Shown: positions 34,121 through 42,900, counted from the first letter of the stretch. The stretch is DNA of 64,000 bases from an uncultured Acetatifactor sp. (GCA_910584865.1 CAJUCE010000001.1:284188-348187), one strand, 5' to 3'. Made by a program: numbers and translations. The notes: generated by a model not told the origin, from the sequence alone.

Positions 34121-34870
34121 ATGGATATGAAAAAGAAGATGAAAAAGGTAAAAAAGATTCTGGCTTCTCCCATTGTGACGTTATTGGCTTTCGTGTGTGC
34201 GGTGGGACTGCTGCTGTTCAGCTCCATCGGCGGGGCCAGAGCGGCATTAACCTATTATTCCGAGACGTATTCCTCCAATGTGGAGCTGTCGGAGATCGGC
34301 GTCAGGCTGGTGGAAAACGGCACGGAGACGGCAGGCGAATTGCTTCTGCCGGATGTGGAGGAGGATGTGAAGCTGGGCAAGACCTATAAAGAGGAACTTG
34401 CGGTGCGAAACAGCGGTGAGATCAATCAGTTTGCGCGGGTTACTGTCTATAAATATTGGCTGATTCCAGACGACGGACCGGAGGGATGGAGGAAATCCCA
34501 GGAACTGGGGCCGGATTTGATTGATCTGCATTTGACTCGGGACAGCGGCTGGATAGAGGATGAGGCGGCGTCTACACCGGAGCGTACGGTTTTGTATTAC
34601 AGCAATGTGTTGAAATGCGCCCAGGGAGATGGGGCGGGAGAGACTTCTCCTCTGTTTGCGGACTCCCTCACCATAGACGGCAGGACGGCCCGGATCGTCA
34701 GAGAGGAAAATACAGAGGCCGGGGTCAGGCGGACCTACGCTTATGACGGCGCCAGGTTCTGCATTGAGGTCAGAGTGGACGCGGTTCAGGAGCATAACGC
34801 GGAGGCTGCCATCTGGAGCGCATGGGGCCGGAAGGTTTCGGTCAGTGACGGCGTATTGTCTCTGGAGTAA
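34121..34870 (+). CDS. TasA-like exported protein, second
   Basis: The gene encodes 249 residues (or 247 from ATG 34127, which has better ribosome-site spacing). A highly basic N-terminus (MKKKMKKVKK) precedes a hydrophobic signal (PIVTLLAFVCAVGLLLFSSIGGARA) and ALTYYSETYSSNVEL, again the camelysin/TasA-like start. A beta-sandwich follows with GKTYKEELAVRNSGEINQFARVTVYKYW. It lies 76 bp after the previous TasA-like gene and 12 bp before the next gene, in the same operon. It is likely a SipW substrate and extracellular fibre component; the role is inferred. Confidence 0.7.
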   Translation: MDMKKKMKKVKKILASPIVTLLAFVCAVGLLLFSSIGGARAALTYYSETYSSNVELSEIGVRLVENGTETAGELLLPDVEEDVKLGKTYKEELAVRNSGEINQFARVTVYKYWLIPDDGPEGWRKSQELGPDLIDLHLTRDSGWIEDEAASTPERTVLYYSNVLKCAQGDGAGETSPLFADSLTIDGRTARIVREENTEAGVRRTYAYDGARFCIEVRVDAVQEHNAEAAIWSAWGRKVSVSDGVLSLE

Positions 34871-34882
34871 GGGGGAGAGGAA

Positions 34883-36748
34883 ATGAGGAAGAAGATAATG
34901 GGAAAAAAGACAGCGGCTTTTGTCCTGGCTCTGGGAATGCTATTCTCCGTAAGTACGGCATCCCATGCGGAGACTCTGGATTCGGAGTGGAATGTTTCCT
35001 TTACGGCTCAAGACAAGATGGAGAGCGATTATACGGCATCTGATTTGAGTTCCGCAGTTTACAGTATGCAGCCCGGAGACAGCATGGAGATCCGGCTGCA
35101 CCTGAAAAACGACAATGCATCCCCTTCCAACTGGTACATGACCAACAAGGTGCTGCAGTCTCTGGAGGAGAGCGGTACCGGAGCCAGCGGAGGCGCCTAT
35201 GAATACGAACTGACCTATACGGCGCCGGACGGTACGGCGGAGATTCTTTTTACCAGCGATACGGTGGGCGGAGAGAACACCGGCGGCAGAATCGGACTCC
35301 ATGGCGCCACAAGCGGCCTGGAGGATTATTTCTACCTGGATACCCTCTCATCCGGCCAGCAGGGCGAGATCACGCTGCGTGTGGCATTGGACGGGGAGAC
35401 TCAGGGCAATGATTATCAGAATACGCTGGCCAGCCTGCAGATGAATTTCGCGGTTGACACCAATGTCTCTTACACAGAGACCGTGACTGAAGTGGTGGAC
35501 GAGGAAGTGCCCGGAGACGGGGGAAATAACGGCGGAAACGGTGCGGACGGAAACGGCGGTGCAGTGGGAAACGGTGCCGGCGGAAACGGCGGGGCAGGCG
35601 GAAACAGAACGAATGCGGTTAAGACGGCAGACGAGAATGACATGGGACCTTTCATAATTGCCGCAGCCATCAGCGGACTGCTCCTGCTGATTATCACAGG
35701 ATACAGCATGGCGGAGAGAAGGAGGCAGAGGAAGGCAGTCGCCAAAGGAAGCGCGCTTTTGCTGGCGCTGTGTATGGCGTTTTCCATGAAGGGGAACGTG
35801 TCCGCCCAGGGGGAATATACCTATACCGTGCGTCTCTTTGCGGGGGCTCAGGGCAGCATAGACGGCGGACAGGTGTGCCGGATGCAGGGAATCGCCGTTC
35901 CGGGCAGCAGCGGCGAAGTCTATGAGATCAGCGGACTTCATTACGGAGATCAGGTTACCTTCAATGTACAGTCCGGGGTAGCCATGGAGGAGAGCAGCAA
36001 GTATTACGTCAGAGGGATCCGCTTAAGCGGCGAGGATAACAGTACGGTGGGGAATCTGTCTTTTACGGTGACAGGAGATCAGGACTATGTAGTGGCCTAT
36101 GGCATCAAGGGGGCCACAGTGGCCTACACAGTGAATTACCTGGACGAGGACGGTAATGCGCTGGCACCCAGTGAGACTTATTACGGGAATGTGGGTGATA
36201 AGCCGGTAGTAGCCTATCTGTATATTGAGGGTTATCAGCCCCAGGCTTACAATCTGGGCAAGACATTGGTTGAGGATGCCACGCAGAATGTCTTTTCGTT
36301 TATTTATGCGCCGATTACCGTAGACCGCGTGGTCAACCGGGTAGTGAATACAGTGACTGTGCCGGTGCCGGCTCCGGAGGAACCCGCGCCGCCCCAGCCT
36401 ACGGTTCAGCCCCAGGCGCCTGTGCCCGTTCAGACTCAGGGACCGCAGGAGGATGTGCCGGCTCCGGAGGAAACCACGGAACCGGTGGAGATCGGTGAGA
36501 ACGACGTGCCGACTACCCAAACACCGGAAAATTACCGGGATCTGGACGACGAAAATGTGCCGCAGGGAAATTACAATGGGGAAGACAGGAATGCGGTGCA
36601 GACCGTCATAGAAGATTTCGCCACACCCCTGGCCATGATGCCTACATCGGCGAAGGTGGGAATCGGGGCCGGAATTGTGGCACTGGCAGGAGGCCTGCTC
36701 TGGCTGATCCTGTTCTATAAAAAGAGGGAAAAAGAAGATGAACAATAA
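34883..36748 (+). CDS. MucBP surface protein that looks like two fused secreted proteins
   Basis: The protein has 621 residues. The first module (1-290) has a signal peptide, a beta domain, a Gly/Asn-rich linker and a membrane helix (FIIAAAISGLLLLIITGYSM) with a basic stop. Directly after comes what reads as a second signal peptide (GSALLLALCMAFSMKGNVSAQ). The second module carries a MucBP-type domain (VAYTVNYLDEDGNALAPSETY), a Pro-rich stalk (PAPEEPAPPQPTV) and a final helix with basic tail, but no LPXTG. The layout suggests fusion of two ancestral genes. It overlaps sipW by 11 bp. It may be a membrane-anchored adhesin. Confidence 0.8.
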   Translation: MRKKIMGKKTAAFVLALGMLFSVSTASHAETLDSEWNVSFTAQDKMESDYTASDLSSAVYSMQPGDSMEIRLHLKNDNASPSNWYMTNKVLQSLEESGTGASGGAYEYELTYTAPDGTAEILFTSDTVGGENTGGRIGLHGATSGLEDYFYLDTLSSGQQGEITLRVALDGETQGNDYQNTLASLQMNFAVDTNVSYTETVTEVVDEEVPGDGGNNGGNGADGNGGAVGNGAGGNGGAGGNRTNAVKTADENDMGPFIIAAAISGLLLLIITGYSMAERRRQRKAVAKGSALLLALCMAFSMKGNVSAQGEYTYTVRLFAGAQGSIDGGQVCRMQGIAVPGSSGEVYEISGLHYGDQVTFNVQSGVAMEESSKYYVRGIRLSGEDNSTVGNLSFTVTGDQDYVVAYGIKGATVAYTVNYLDEDGNALAPSETYYGNVGDKPVVAYLYIEGYQPQAYNLGKTLVEDATQNVFSFIYAPITVDRVVNRVVNTVTVPVPAPEEPAPPQPTVQPQAPVPVQTQGPQEDVPAPEETTEPVEIGENDVPTTQTPENYRDLDDENVPQGNYNGEDRNAVQTVIEDFATPLAMMPTSAKVGIGAGIVALAGGLLWLILFYKKREKEDEQ

Positions 36749-37283
36749 ACCATTGCCATCGAACGAAATTTCCGTAAAAAAGGGCAGGAGATTGATTCCT
36801 GTCCTTTGTAATATGGCAGGAACATTGATTTTGCTGGCGGTGATCGCCTTCTGCCTGCCGATTACACTGGCGAAAATCCGGGGATATGAAGTGTATAATG
36901 TAGTCAGCGGCAGCATGGAGCCTGCGATTCCGGTGGGAAGCGTGCTCTATGTGGAGCAGGTGGAACCGGAGGAAGTGGAAGAGGGAGACGTGATCGCATT
37001 TCACAGTGCGGGAGCGGTGATTTCCCACCGGGTGGTGCGCCACCGGGTGGTGGAGGGAGAATTTGTCACCAAAGGAGATGCGAACCAGGAGGAAGATATG
37101 AATCCGGTGAAGTACCGGGATCTGGTGGGGCGTGTGTCCCGCCATTATCCTGTGATTGGGGACTTATTGTTCCTCTATACCAGCAACATTGGAAAAGCAT
37201 ACATGGTTTGCTTTGCCGCCTGCGGGGCCATGCTGAATATTCTGGCCGGGAGACTGCGGGATCGAAACAGGGAGGCGTTATGA
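36738..37283 (+). CDS. sipW: SipW-type signal peptidase (Ser/His)
   Basis: This 181-residue archaeal/ER-like signal peptidase has N- and C-terminal helices. The catalytic Ser is S59 (VVSGSMEPAIPVGSV). The Lys of bacterial enzymes is replaced by H97 (AVISHRVVRH), and the acidic box is GDANQEED. In Bacillus SipW specifically processes TasA and TapA. Here the upstream TasA-like proteins are the expected substrates. The start overlaps the MucBP gene by 11 bp and the end overlaps the regulator by ATGA. Confidence 0.93.
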   Translation: MNNKPLPSNEISVKKGRRLIPVLCNMAGTLILLAVIAFCLPITLAKIRGYEVYNVVSGSMEPAIPVGSVLYVEQVEPEEVEEGDVIAFHSAGAVISHRVVRHRVVEGEFVTKGDANQEEDMNPVKYRDLVGRVSRHYPVIGDLLFLYTSNIGKAYMVCFAACGAMLNILAGRLRDRNREAL

Positions 37284-38530
37284 CGGAAAAGATGGCAGGC
37301 GGGAGAGAGGCAATGACAGAGAATTACGGAGGGGGCGTTTTGTCGGTTCGTATGTTCGGCGGCTTTGCCCTGGACTGGAACGGGAAGGCAGTCACGGGAA
37401 ATACCAAATCCGGCGAGTCCCAGTTTGCGTATCTGCTGCAGCTGGTATTGCATTTTCGGGAGAAGGGGGTCAGCAGGGATCTTCTGGAACGGGTGCTGTT
37501 CGGCGAACGTGACATCGATGATATCCATCATGCCACGCGGAGCGTGGTCTATAATGCGAACAGGAAGCTGCGGGCCATGGGATTGCCGGATGTCCGCTGT
37601 ATACAGCAGAAAAAGGGGGTATGCTATTGGACGGATGCAGTGCCGGTGAGCGAGGATGCGGCGGAATTCGAAAGGCTTGTGGGGCAGGCCGGGGAGGAGA
37701 AGGATTCCGACAGACAGCTGGAACTATATCTGGAGGCATGCCACTGCTATAAGGGGGAGTTCCTTCCGGCGCAGACGGGCGTCCTGTGGGTGGCCAGGGA
37801 AGCAAGGCGGTACCGGGAGATGTTCTGTGCCTGTGTGGAAGCGACGGCAGGGCTTTTGAAGGAACGGCTGAATTTTGAGGCGCTGCGGGAGCTGGGGATA
37901 TATGCGGCGGCAGCCAGTCCTTTATCTAACTGGGAGACCGTGACCATGGAGGCCCTGGTGGCCCTGGGGAGATACGGGGAGGCCAGAAAGCTGTATGACG
38001 ACACGGTGGATCTGTATTTTCGGGAACAGGGACTGCGGCCGTCGCCGCGAATGATGGAGCTTTTCCATAGATTGGGCGAACAGATGGAACATCAGTATGC
38101 GGCGCTGGAGGATATCCAGGAGAAGCTTTTGGAGGAAAAGGATGCGCAGACGGGCGGTTTTCTGTGTTCTTATCCCGTGTTTCAGGGCATTTACCGGATG
38201 GTGGGGCGTCTGATGGAGCGGGGAGGCCAGTCTGTCTATCTGATGCTCTGCATGGTAGTGGACGGCAAAGGGAATCCGCTGGAGGAAGGCGCGGTGCTGG
38301 AGGAGCTTACCGGGAAGCTGAAAACGGCGGTACTTCAGTCCGTGCGGCGCAGCGATACAGTGACCAGATACGGAAACGGACAGTACCTGGTACTATTGGT
38401 CAATACCACACGGGAGAGCTGCGATATCATTCAGCGCCGAATCAGCGCACATTTTTTCGCGGGAAGACATCGGATGGCGCTTCGGTATTATGTGAACAGC
38501 GTGGAATGCTTTCCGGGCATGGAATTTTGA
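37280..38530 (+). CDS. SARP/BTAD-type regulator with cyclase-like C-terminus
   Basis: This is a 416-residue protein from ATG 37280, overlapping the sipW stop, with GGGAGG upstream. Residues 20-110 form a winged-helix OmpR/SARP-like domain (LSVRMFGGFALDWNGKAV, LLERVLFGERDIDDIHHATRSVVYNANRKLR). Residues 120-270 are a helical BTAD/TPR domain (PLSNWETVTMEALVALGRYGEARKLYDD). The C-terminus resembles a GGDEF-fold domain without catalytic motif (RRSDTVTRYGNGQYLVLL, RRISAHFF). It probably controls the secreted-protein and pilus genes; its ligand is unknown. Confidence 0.8.
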   Translation: MTEKMAGGREAMTENYGGGVLSVRMFGGFALDWNGKAVTGNTKSGESQFAYLLQLVLHFREKGVSRDLLERVLFGERDIDDIHHATRSVVYNANRKLRAMGLPDVRCIQQKKGVCYWTDAVPVSEDAAEFERLVGQAGEEKDSDRQLELYLEACHCYKGEFLPAQTGVLWVAREARRYREMFCACVEATAGLLKERLNFEALRELGIYAAAASPLSNWETVTMEALVALGRYGEARKLYDDTVDLYFREQGLRPSPRMMELFHRLGEQMEHQYAALEDIQEKLLEEKDAQTGGFLCSYPVFQGIYRMVGRLMERGGQSVYLMLCMVVDGKGNPLEEGAVLEELTGKLKTAVLQSVRRSDTVTRYGNGQYLVLLVNTTRESCDIIQRRISAHFFAGRHRMALRYYVNSVECFPGMEF

Positions 38531-38531
38531 G

Positions 38532-39062
38532 ATGAGTAATGTCAGGCAGGGGAAGATAGGAGTGGAAATGGAGAGATCGCAATGGTATATGGGGGCTCCG
38601 AACGGGGTGGTTCTGTGCGTGGACAAGGTGGAGGAGCAGCGCTTCGCCGGCAGGCTTTATCATGCATACAGCAGGAAACCGGCGGTATTTTCCAGCATAG
38701 ACGGGGTTATTTTTGCGCTGGAACAGTTCTACGATTCTCTGAATTTTCCCCATCCTACCACGGACAGCCGCAGCTTCGGGAAGGAAGGATATAAAGCGGG
38801 ACAGGAAAGACCAGAAAGGAAGAAGACGATGAAAGACGAAGAATTGTTGAGCATGCACGGAGATCTGGGAACCTTTATCATCCGTGTCCAGCATCGCCAG
38901 AACAGCAGCTGGCAGGGGCGCATCACATGGATGGACAAAAATAAGACGGTGTATTTCCGCTCCATTTGGGAGATGATTAAGCTGGTGGCGGGAGCGCTGG
39001 ATACGGTCAGCGTGTCGGAGGAGGAACAGCGCGAGGTGACCTGGGAGGACGCGCAGGAGTGA
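38532..39062 (+). CDS. Small unknown protein with two related halves
   Basis: The protein has 176 residues, cytoplasmic, starting 1 bp after the regulator stop. The two halves share a pattern: about 15-70 (GVVLCVDKVEEQRFAGRLYHAYSRKPAVFSSIDGVIFALEQFYDS-like) and about 108-160 (GTFIIRVQHRQNSSWQGRITWMDKNKTVYFRSIWEMIKLVAG). Each half has two beta strands, a QG/AGR turn and an amphipathic helix. No known family is recalled. Position suggests a partner of the SARP-type regulator. Confidence 0.75.
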   Translation: MSNVRQGKIGVEMERSQWYMGAPNGVVLCVDKVEEQRFAGRLYHAYSRKPAVFSSIDGVIFALEQFYDSLNFPHPTTDSRSFGKEGYKAGQERPERKKTMKDEELLSMHGDLGTFIIRVQHRQNSSWQGRITWMDKNKTVYFRSIWEMIKLVAGALDTVSVSEEEQREVTWEDAQE

Positions 39063-39360
39063 GAGGCGGCGCGGTGGACACGCCTGTGACGGTGCTGTGT
39101 TTCGGCCGCACACGCCCGGCATGGAAAGTAACGGAGCGCGGACCAACGCAGTGCTGGTGTGGACAGCGAATGCACATTATGCAAGGATTCATGCAATGGG
39201 GACCAGGGTAAAGAAGCGGCGGTTTCCATGTGTTCCCGGGCGGTGTTGTCCTGCGGCTTTGTGCAATCGCACAAAGTCAGGTACAGGCAGTTCCGACATG
39301 ACATCCGGCATGCTCCTGCCCCCGAAAAATCGCAGGCAACATAGGTGCGGGCAAGTATAC
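39063..39360. other. Intergenic region between convergent genes
   Basis: Several open frames cross this stretch but none has a ribosome site or protein-like composition. A perfect stem CTTTGTGC/GCACAAAG (39257-39276) may act as a terminator for the rightward operon, without a U-run. I see nothing else. Confidence 0.5.
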
Positions 39361-40185
39361 TCAGGGAACAAAATTCTCAAATATGCAGACGATATTTTCC
39401 CCTTCCAATTCCTTCAGCCGCTCTGCGCTCCTTACCGTCCAGGCAACCTCACGGACTCCATAGAGCCGTTTCATCAGGCGCAAGGCACGGCAGGAGCGGT
39501 CTTGATGGTTATAGGCGATAAAATCTGGGCGCGTGAAGGCCGTGGTCAGCAGCTGGGTCAGGATAAAACGCACCGGCCGGGAAAGAACGGCCGCATTGTC
39601 CTCCTTGAGGAAATTCTGGGAAAGCTGCCCCCGCAGTACAGCGGGGTACTGTTTTTTCAGATGGAGAAGTACGGCGGGATGGAAGGACTCGATACAATAA
39701 GTTCCCCTCCACCTCTGAAGCAGCGTCATCACGGCATCCGTCAGAGCGGCGGCGTTGCCCTGCCAGACTTTCAATTCAATGATGAGAGGCGTTCTGCCCT
39801 CAAACACATCCAGCACATCCGCCAGCAATGGGATGTGCTCCTCTGTGCCCTCCAGTGGATAATCGGCCAGATCGGCGGCCTTCATCTCTTCAATGATCAG
39901 ATTTTTCCCGCAGACCCGCTGCAGATTGCTGTCATGGACTACTGCCAGGCTGCCGTCCGCCATCAGATGGACATCCAGCTCGGCGCCGAAGCCGCATTCC
40001 GCAGCCTTTCGGAAAGCTGCCATGGAATTTTCCGGCAGGCCCTCCACGGTATTGTGAAGTCCCCGGTGGGCGAAGCGCATGCATGAGAATTTCTCCCAGC
40101 CCGGTTGATTACGGCGGGGTTTTAAAAGCACACACCAGAGCAGGAGGAGAAACAGTGCTATGGACAAGAATAGGAAAGTAAACAT
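39361..40185 (-). CDS. Glycerophosphodiester phosphodiesterase, membrane-anchored
   Basis: The gene encodes 274 residues from ATG 40185 (AGGTGTG upstream); the frame extends further but into a palindromic repeat. One N-terminal helix (FTFLFLSIALFLLLLWCVLL) is followed by a GDPD TIM barrel. The barrel has RFAHRGLHNTVEGLPENSMAAF (catalytic His-Arg, metal Glu), GAELDVHLMADGSLAVVHDSNLQRVCG, LIIELKVW and TVRSAERL. It hydrolyses glycerophosphodiesters to glycerol 3-phosphate and an alcohol, salvaging lipids or teichoic acids. It follows the MFS gene on the minus strand with a 161-bp gap. Confidence 0.92.
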   Translation of the reverse strand: MFTFLFLSIALFLLLLWCVLLKPRRNQPGWEKFSCMRFAHRGLHNTVEGLPENSMAAFRKAAECGFGAELDVHLMADGSLAVVHDSNLQRVCGKNLIIEEMKAADLADYPLEGTEEHIPLLADVLDVFEGRTPLIIELKVWQGNAAALTDAVMTLLQRWRGTYCIESFHPAVLLHLKKQYPAVLRGQLSQNFLKEDNAAVLSRPVRFILTQLLTTAFTRPDFIAYNHQDRSCRALRLMKRLYGVREVAWTVRSAERLKELEGENIVCIFENFVP

Positions 40186-40266
40186 AATCACACCTGTCTT
40201 TCTGCAGTTTATTTTTCCGTATCGCCGAGTTTGTTCTGCGCAATTCCCAAGTACTTTTCCTGAACA

Positions 40267-40299
40267 GATTACAGGAACCGCTTCGCGAACCCTGTAATC
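40267..40299 (-). repeat. Dispersed palindromic repeat (family 2), copy 2
   Basis: GATTACAGG (40267-40275) and CCTGTAATC (40291-40299) pair around AACCGCTTCGCGAAC, matching the copy at 1840-1870. It lies between the MFS and GDPD genes, both on the minus strand. Confidence 0.65.
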
Positions 40300-40346
40300 A
40301 AAAGGAAATTGCAACAGTTATTTTCCGGCAGTTCGTTATCCCCGGG

Positions 40347-41690
40347 TCAGTCGTCCATATCCTCGAAAGCGGACAGGCCCGTCTTGGCCTGCGCCTTACT
40401 GTCCCCATGGCGGACAAAGCACATGGTCACGAAGCTGAGAATCACGAAACAGGCCGCATAGGGGAACAGGATCTGGTAGCTGACGGTTTTCATCAGGGAA
40501 CCGGCCAGCATCGGGGTGACGACCTGGGCCAGCATGGAAGCTGTATAGTAATAGCCTGTAAATTTTCCTACATCGCTGCCGCGGCACATCTCCACCACCA
40601 TGGGCAGGGAATTCACGTTGATCGCCGCCCAGGCCAGTCCCACCAGGGCGAATGCGATAAACATGACGGCATTGATTGAAGAATATAACGTAGTCAAAAG
40701 AAAACCCGCGATAAAGCAGGATGCCAGCAGGATCACACCGGCCATAATGGTCTTCTTCCGTCCTACCCGGGATGCGGCGATACCGATGGGAATATAGGAG
40801 ACAATGGCTCCCGCCGTAGCCACCAGCAGACAGGTGGAGGCTCCGCCCAGACCTTCTCCCATAACCTGGGAAATATAGGTGGTAAACCATGTGGTGACGC
40901 CGTTGTAGCCGATATACCATAGGGCGATGGAAGCCAGCAGGAAGGCCAGACTGCGCTTTACGGCCGGGGGAAGTGTCTCTGTGCCGCTGCCGTCATCTTC
41001 CGCCAGATTCCATTCTGGGTGGCTGCGCTCCAGCTCCTGGTTCTCGGCGGCCAGCGCAGGTTCCCGTATGGTCAGAAGGAGTATTGCAACTGCAATTACC
41101 ATCACTGCGGAAACCACCAGAAACAGCGGCCGGTAATCCACATGGGCCAGATCCGCTACTTTGGAGGTGGGATATAATACCGCAGCCACGCCCAGATACA
41201 GGACACCGCCCACGGCTCCCATGAGATTGATGATGGCATTGGCCTTGCTCCGCAGCGGTTTGGCGGTTACGTCCGGCATCAGTGCCACCGCCGGAGAACG
41301 GTAGGTGCCCATGGAGATCAGCAGCAGTCCCAGGACGATGACGAAGGCGGCCAGTTTAAAGGGCGCGGCCTGTCTGGAGTAACTGTTGTCCAGCACGGGC
41401 AGCAGGTTCATCAGGATCACGGCTCCGGCGGTGCCGGCCAGAATATAGGGGGTCCTGCGCCCCAGTTTCGTGTGGGTTTTGTCGGACAGCCCGCCGAAGA
41501 AGGGGAGTAAAAACAGTGCCAGAATATTGTCCGCCGCCATGATGATGCCGGTCAGGGACTCGTCCATGCCGAAGGTTTCCCGCAGGATCAGCGGGATGAC
41601 GCTGTCGTACATCTGCCAGAAAGCGCAGATGGACAGAAAGGCCAATCCTACCAAAATCGTCCGCCGGTTGTTGAGTTTGAATTCATTCAT
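40347..41690 (-). CDS. MFS transporter, SLC45/GPH-like
   Basis: This is a 447-residue, 12-helix secondary transporter. The loop 2-3 motif GGLSDKTHTKLGRRTPYI is close to that of SLC45 and GPH sugar transporters, and RETFGMDESLTGIIMAADNILALFLLPFFG is typical. The start ATG at 41690 has AAGGAG 8 nt upstream, supplied by repeat array D. A sugar or glycoside substrate by proton symport is plausible, but the substrate is not defined. Confidence 0.88.
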   Translation of the reverse strand: MNEFKLNNRRTILVGLAFLSICAFWQMYDSVIPLILRETFGMDESLTGIIMAADNILALFLLPFFGGLSDKTHTKLGRRTPYILAGTAGAVILMNLLPVLDNSYSRQAAPFKLAAFVIVLGLLLISMGTYRSPAVALMPDVTAKPLRSKANAIINLMGAVGGVLYLGVAAVLYPTSKVADLAHVDYRPLFLVVSAVMVIAVAILLLTIREPALAAENQELERSHPEWNLAEDDGSGTETLPPAVKRSLAFLLASIALWYIGYNGVTTWFTTYISQVMGEGLGGASTCLLVATAGAIVSYIPIGIAASRVGRKKTIMAGVILLASCFIAGFLLTTLYSSINAVMFIAFALVGLAWAAINVNSLPMVVEMCRGSDVGKFTGYYYTASMLAQVVTPMLAGSLMKTVSYQILFPYAACFVILSFVTMCFVRHGDSKAQAKTGLSAFEDMDD

Positions 41691-41704
41691 ACTGTATCTC
41701 CTTA

Positions 41705-41922
41705 TTCCAGTTCCGCCCCCGCCCTCCGCAGTGCCATTTCCGGCATAGGACTTCCGGCCGCAAAGAGCATGCGTCCGTAAGACCTATGGGCACTGCGGAT
41801 GGCGGTTGCTGATTTCCAGTTCCGCCCCCGCCCTCCGCAGTACCATTTCCGGCATAGGACTTCCGGCAGCTTAGAGAATGCGTCCGTAAGTTCTATGGGT
41901 ACTGCGGATGGCGGTTGCTGTT
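41705..41922 (-). repeat. Structured leader repeat array D (family 1), 2 units
   Basis: Read on the minus strand, two 109-bp units carry the cores CGGACGCATTCTCTAAGCTG and CGGACGCATGCTCTTTGCGG. Arms CCGCCATCCGCAGT and ACTGCGGAGGGCGG pair; the inner arms CATAGG/CCTATG pair. The A/G difference in GTACC versus GTGCC is compensated in the opposite arm (GGTAC versus GGCAC). The array ends GGAACTGGAATAAGGAG, the ribosome site of the MFS gene. It is the only minus-strand array. Confidence 0.87.
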
Positions 41923-42022
41923 ATATACAAAATTATAAGGCATTATCGGAGAGAAATCAACTATAACTCCCGTTGTTCCCGGTGGGCATGCCTTTACGGT
42001 TACCTGCCTCTTTTACTAATAC

Positions 42023-42051
42023 TTGACACCGCAGGCGGCAGATGGTTTAAT
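42023..42051 (+). promoter_or_regulatory. Promoter of thyX
   Basis: TTGACA (42023-42028), a 17-bp spacer and TTTAAT (42046-42051) lie about 60 bp before the thyX ATG. Confidence 0.75.
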
Positions 42052-42112
42052 TTAAGAAGATAATATGCCGTCCTGAGGGATTCGGCGTTAAAAAGCGACA
42101 GGAGAAAACAGG

Positions 42113-42784
42113 ATGATTACGATATTAAAGGAAACGACAAAGAACCCCATCACCCTGATGGGAGAGCGGGCAGGCGTATGCTGGGGCGGAGACATCCGGG
42201 ATCCGGAGAAAAATTACCGCCGCGGTCTGGACTGTATTAAATCGGGCCATCACCGTGTAATGGAATACGTCAATGTGGAGATGATATTGGAAGGCTATTC
42301 GGCCAGAGTGATCCGGGAATGGTACACCCATATCGGCGGCGCGCCAACCAGACTGCAGGCCAGCACCCGTTATATCAATTATAAAGATTTTTCATATACA
42401 GTACCGCCCTCAGTGGCAGGAAAGCCGGAGGCGGAGAAGCTGTACCGGGATACTATGGCTGCTATCGCCAAAAGCTGCAGCCGACTGGAGGAAGAGTGGG
42501 GGATTCCCAGAGAGGATGCGGCCATGCTCCTGCCCCTTGGCATGTCCACGAAGGTGGTGGACAAGAGGAATGTGCGGAATCTGATCGAAATGTCGCATCA
42601 GAGGCTGTGCACCAGGGCATACTGGGAATATCGGCTCCTGATGCAGGATATCAGCAATGCGCTGGCGGAATACTCGGAAGAATGGAGGGAGCTGACAGAG
42701 CAGTATTTCGTGCCGAAATGTCAGGTGGCCGGATACTGTACGGAAAAGAAAAGCTGTGGGAGAATGCCCTATAAAGAGAAGTAG
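42113..42784 (+). CDS. thyX: FAD-dependent thymidylate synthase
   Basis: This 223-residue enzyme makes dTMP from dUMP using methylene-THF, NADPH and FAD. The signature is the clostridial variant YTHIGGAPTRLQASTRY (71-87), which keeps S-x-R-Y of the ThyX motif. SGHHRVMEY and the substrate-binding NLIEMSHQRLCTRAYWEYR are present. The C-terminus has a CxxxxxC...C cluster (KCQVAGYCTEKKSCG), a possible zinc site not found in all ThyX. AGGAG precedes the ATG. No thyA is present in the window. Confidence 0.88.
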   Translation: MITILKETTKNPITLMGERAGVCWGGDIRDPEKNYRRGLDCIKSGHHRVMEYVNVEMILEGYSARVIREWYTHIGGAPTRLQASTRYINYKDFSYTVPPSVAGKPEAEKLYRDTMAAIAKSCSRLEEEWGIPREDAAMLLPLGMSTKVVDKRNVRNLIEMSHQRLCTRAYWEYRLLMQDISNALAEYSEEWRELTEQYFVPKCQVAGYCTEKKSCGRMPYKEK

Positions 42785-42818
42785 AAGGCGCCGGAAGATT
42801 GAAATTTGTCTTACAGGC

Positions 42819-42845
42819 TAAAGTATTTGAACCGGTAGCCGATAA
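42819..42845 (+). promoter_or_regulatory. Sigma-28 promoter of the flgM operon
   Basis: TAAA (42819-42822), a 15-bp spacer and GCCGATAA (42838-42845) match the flagellar SigD/FliA consensus TAAA-N15-GCCGATAT in all but the last base. It drives flgM, making a feedback loop. Confidence 0.9.
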
Positions 42846-42900
42846 ACTTTATAAGAGTTAGCTAATATGAGAAATTCGGTTCGGGAGGGAGGAGTCCGAT

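Noticed and set aside
39097..40086. Plus-strand open frame of 329 codons
   Set aside because: Most of it is antisense to the GDPD gene, and the remainder has no ribosome site.
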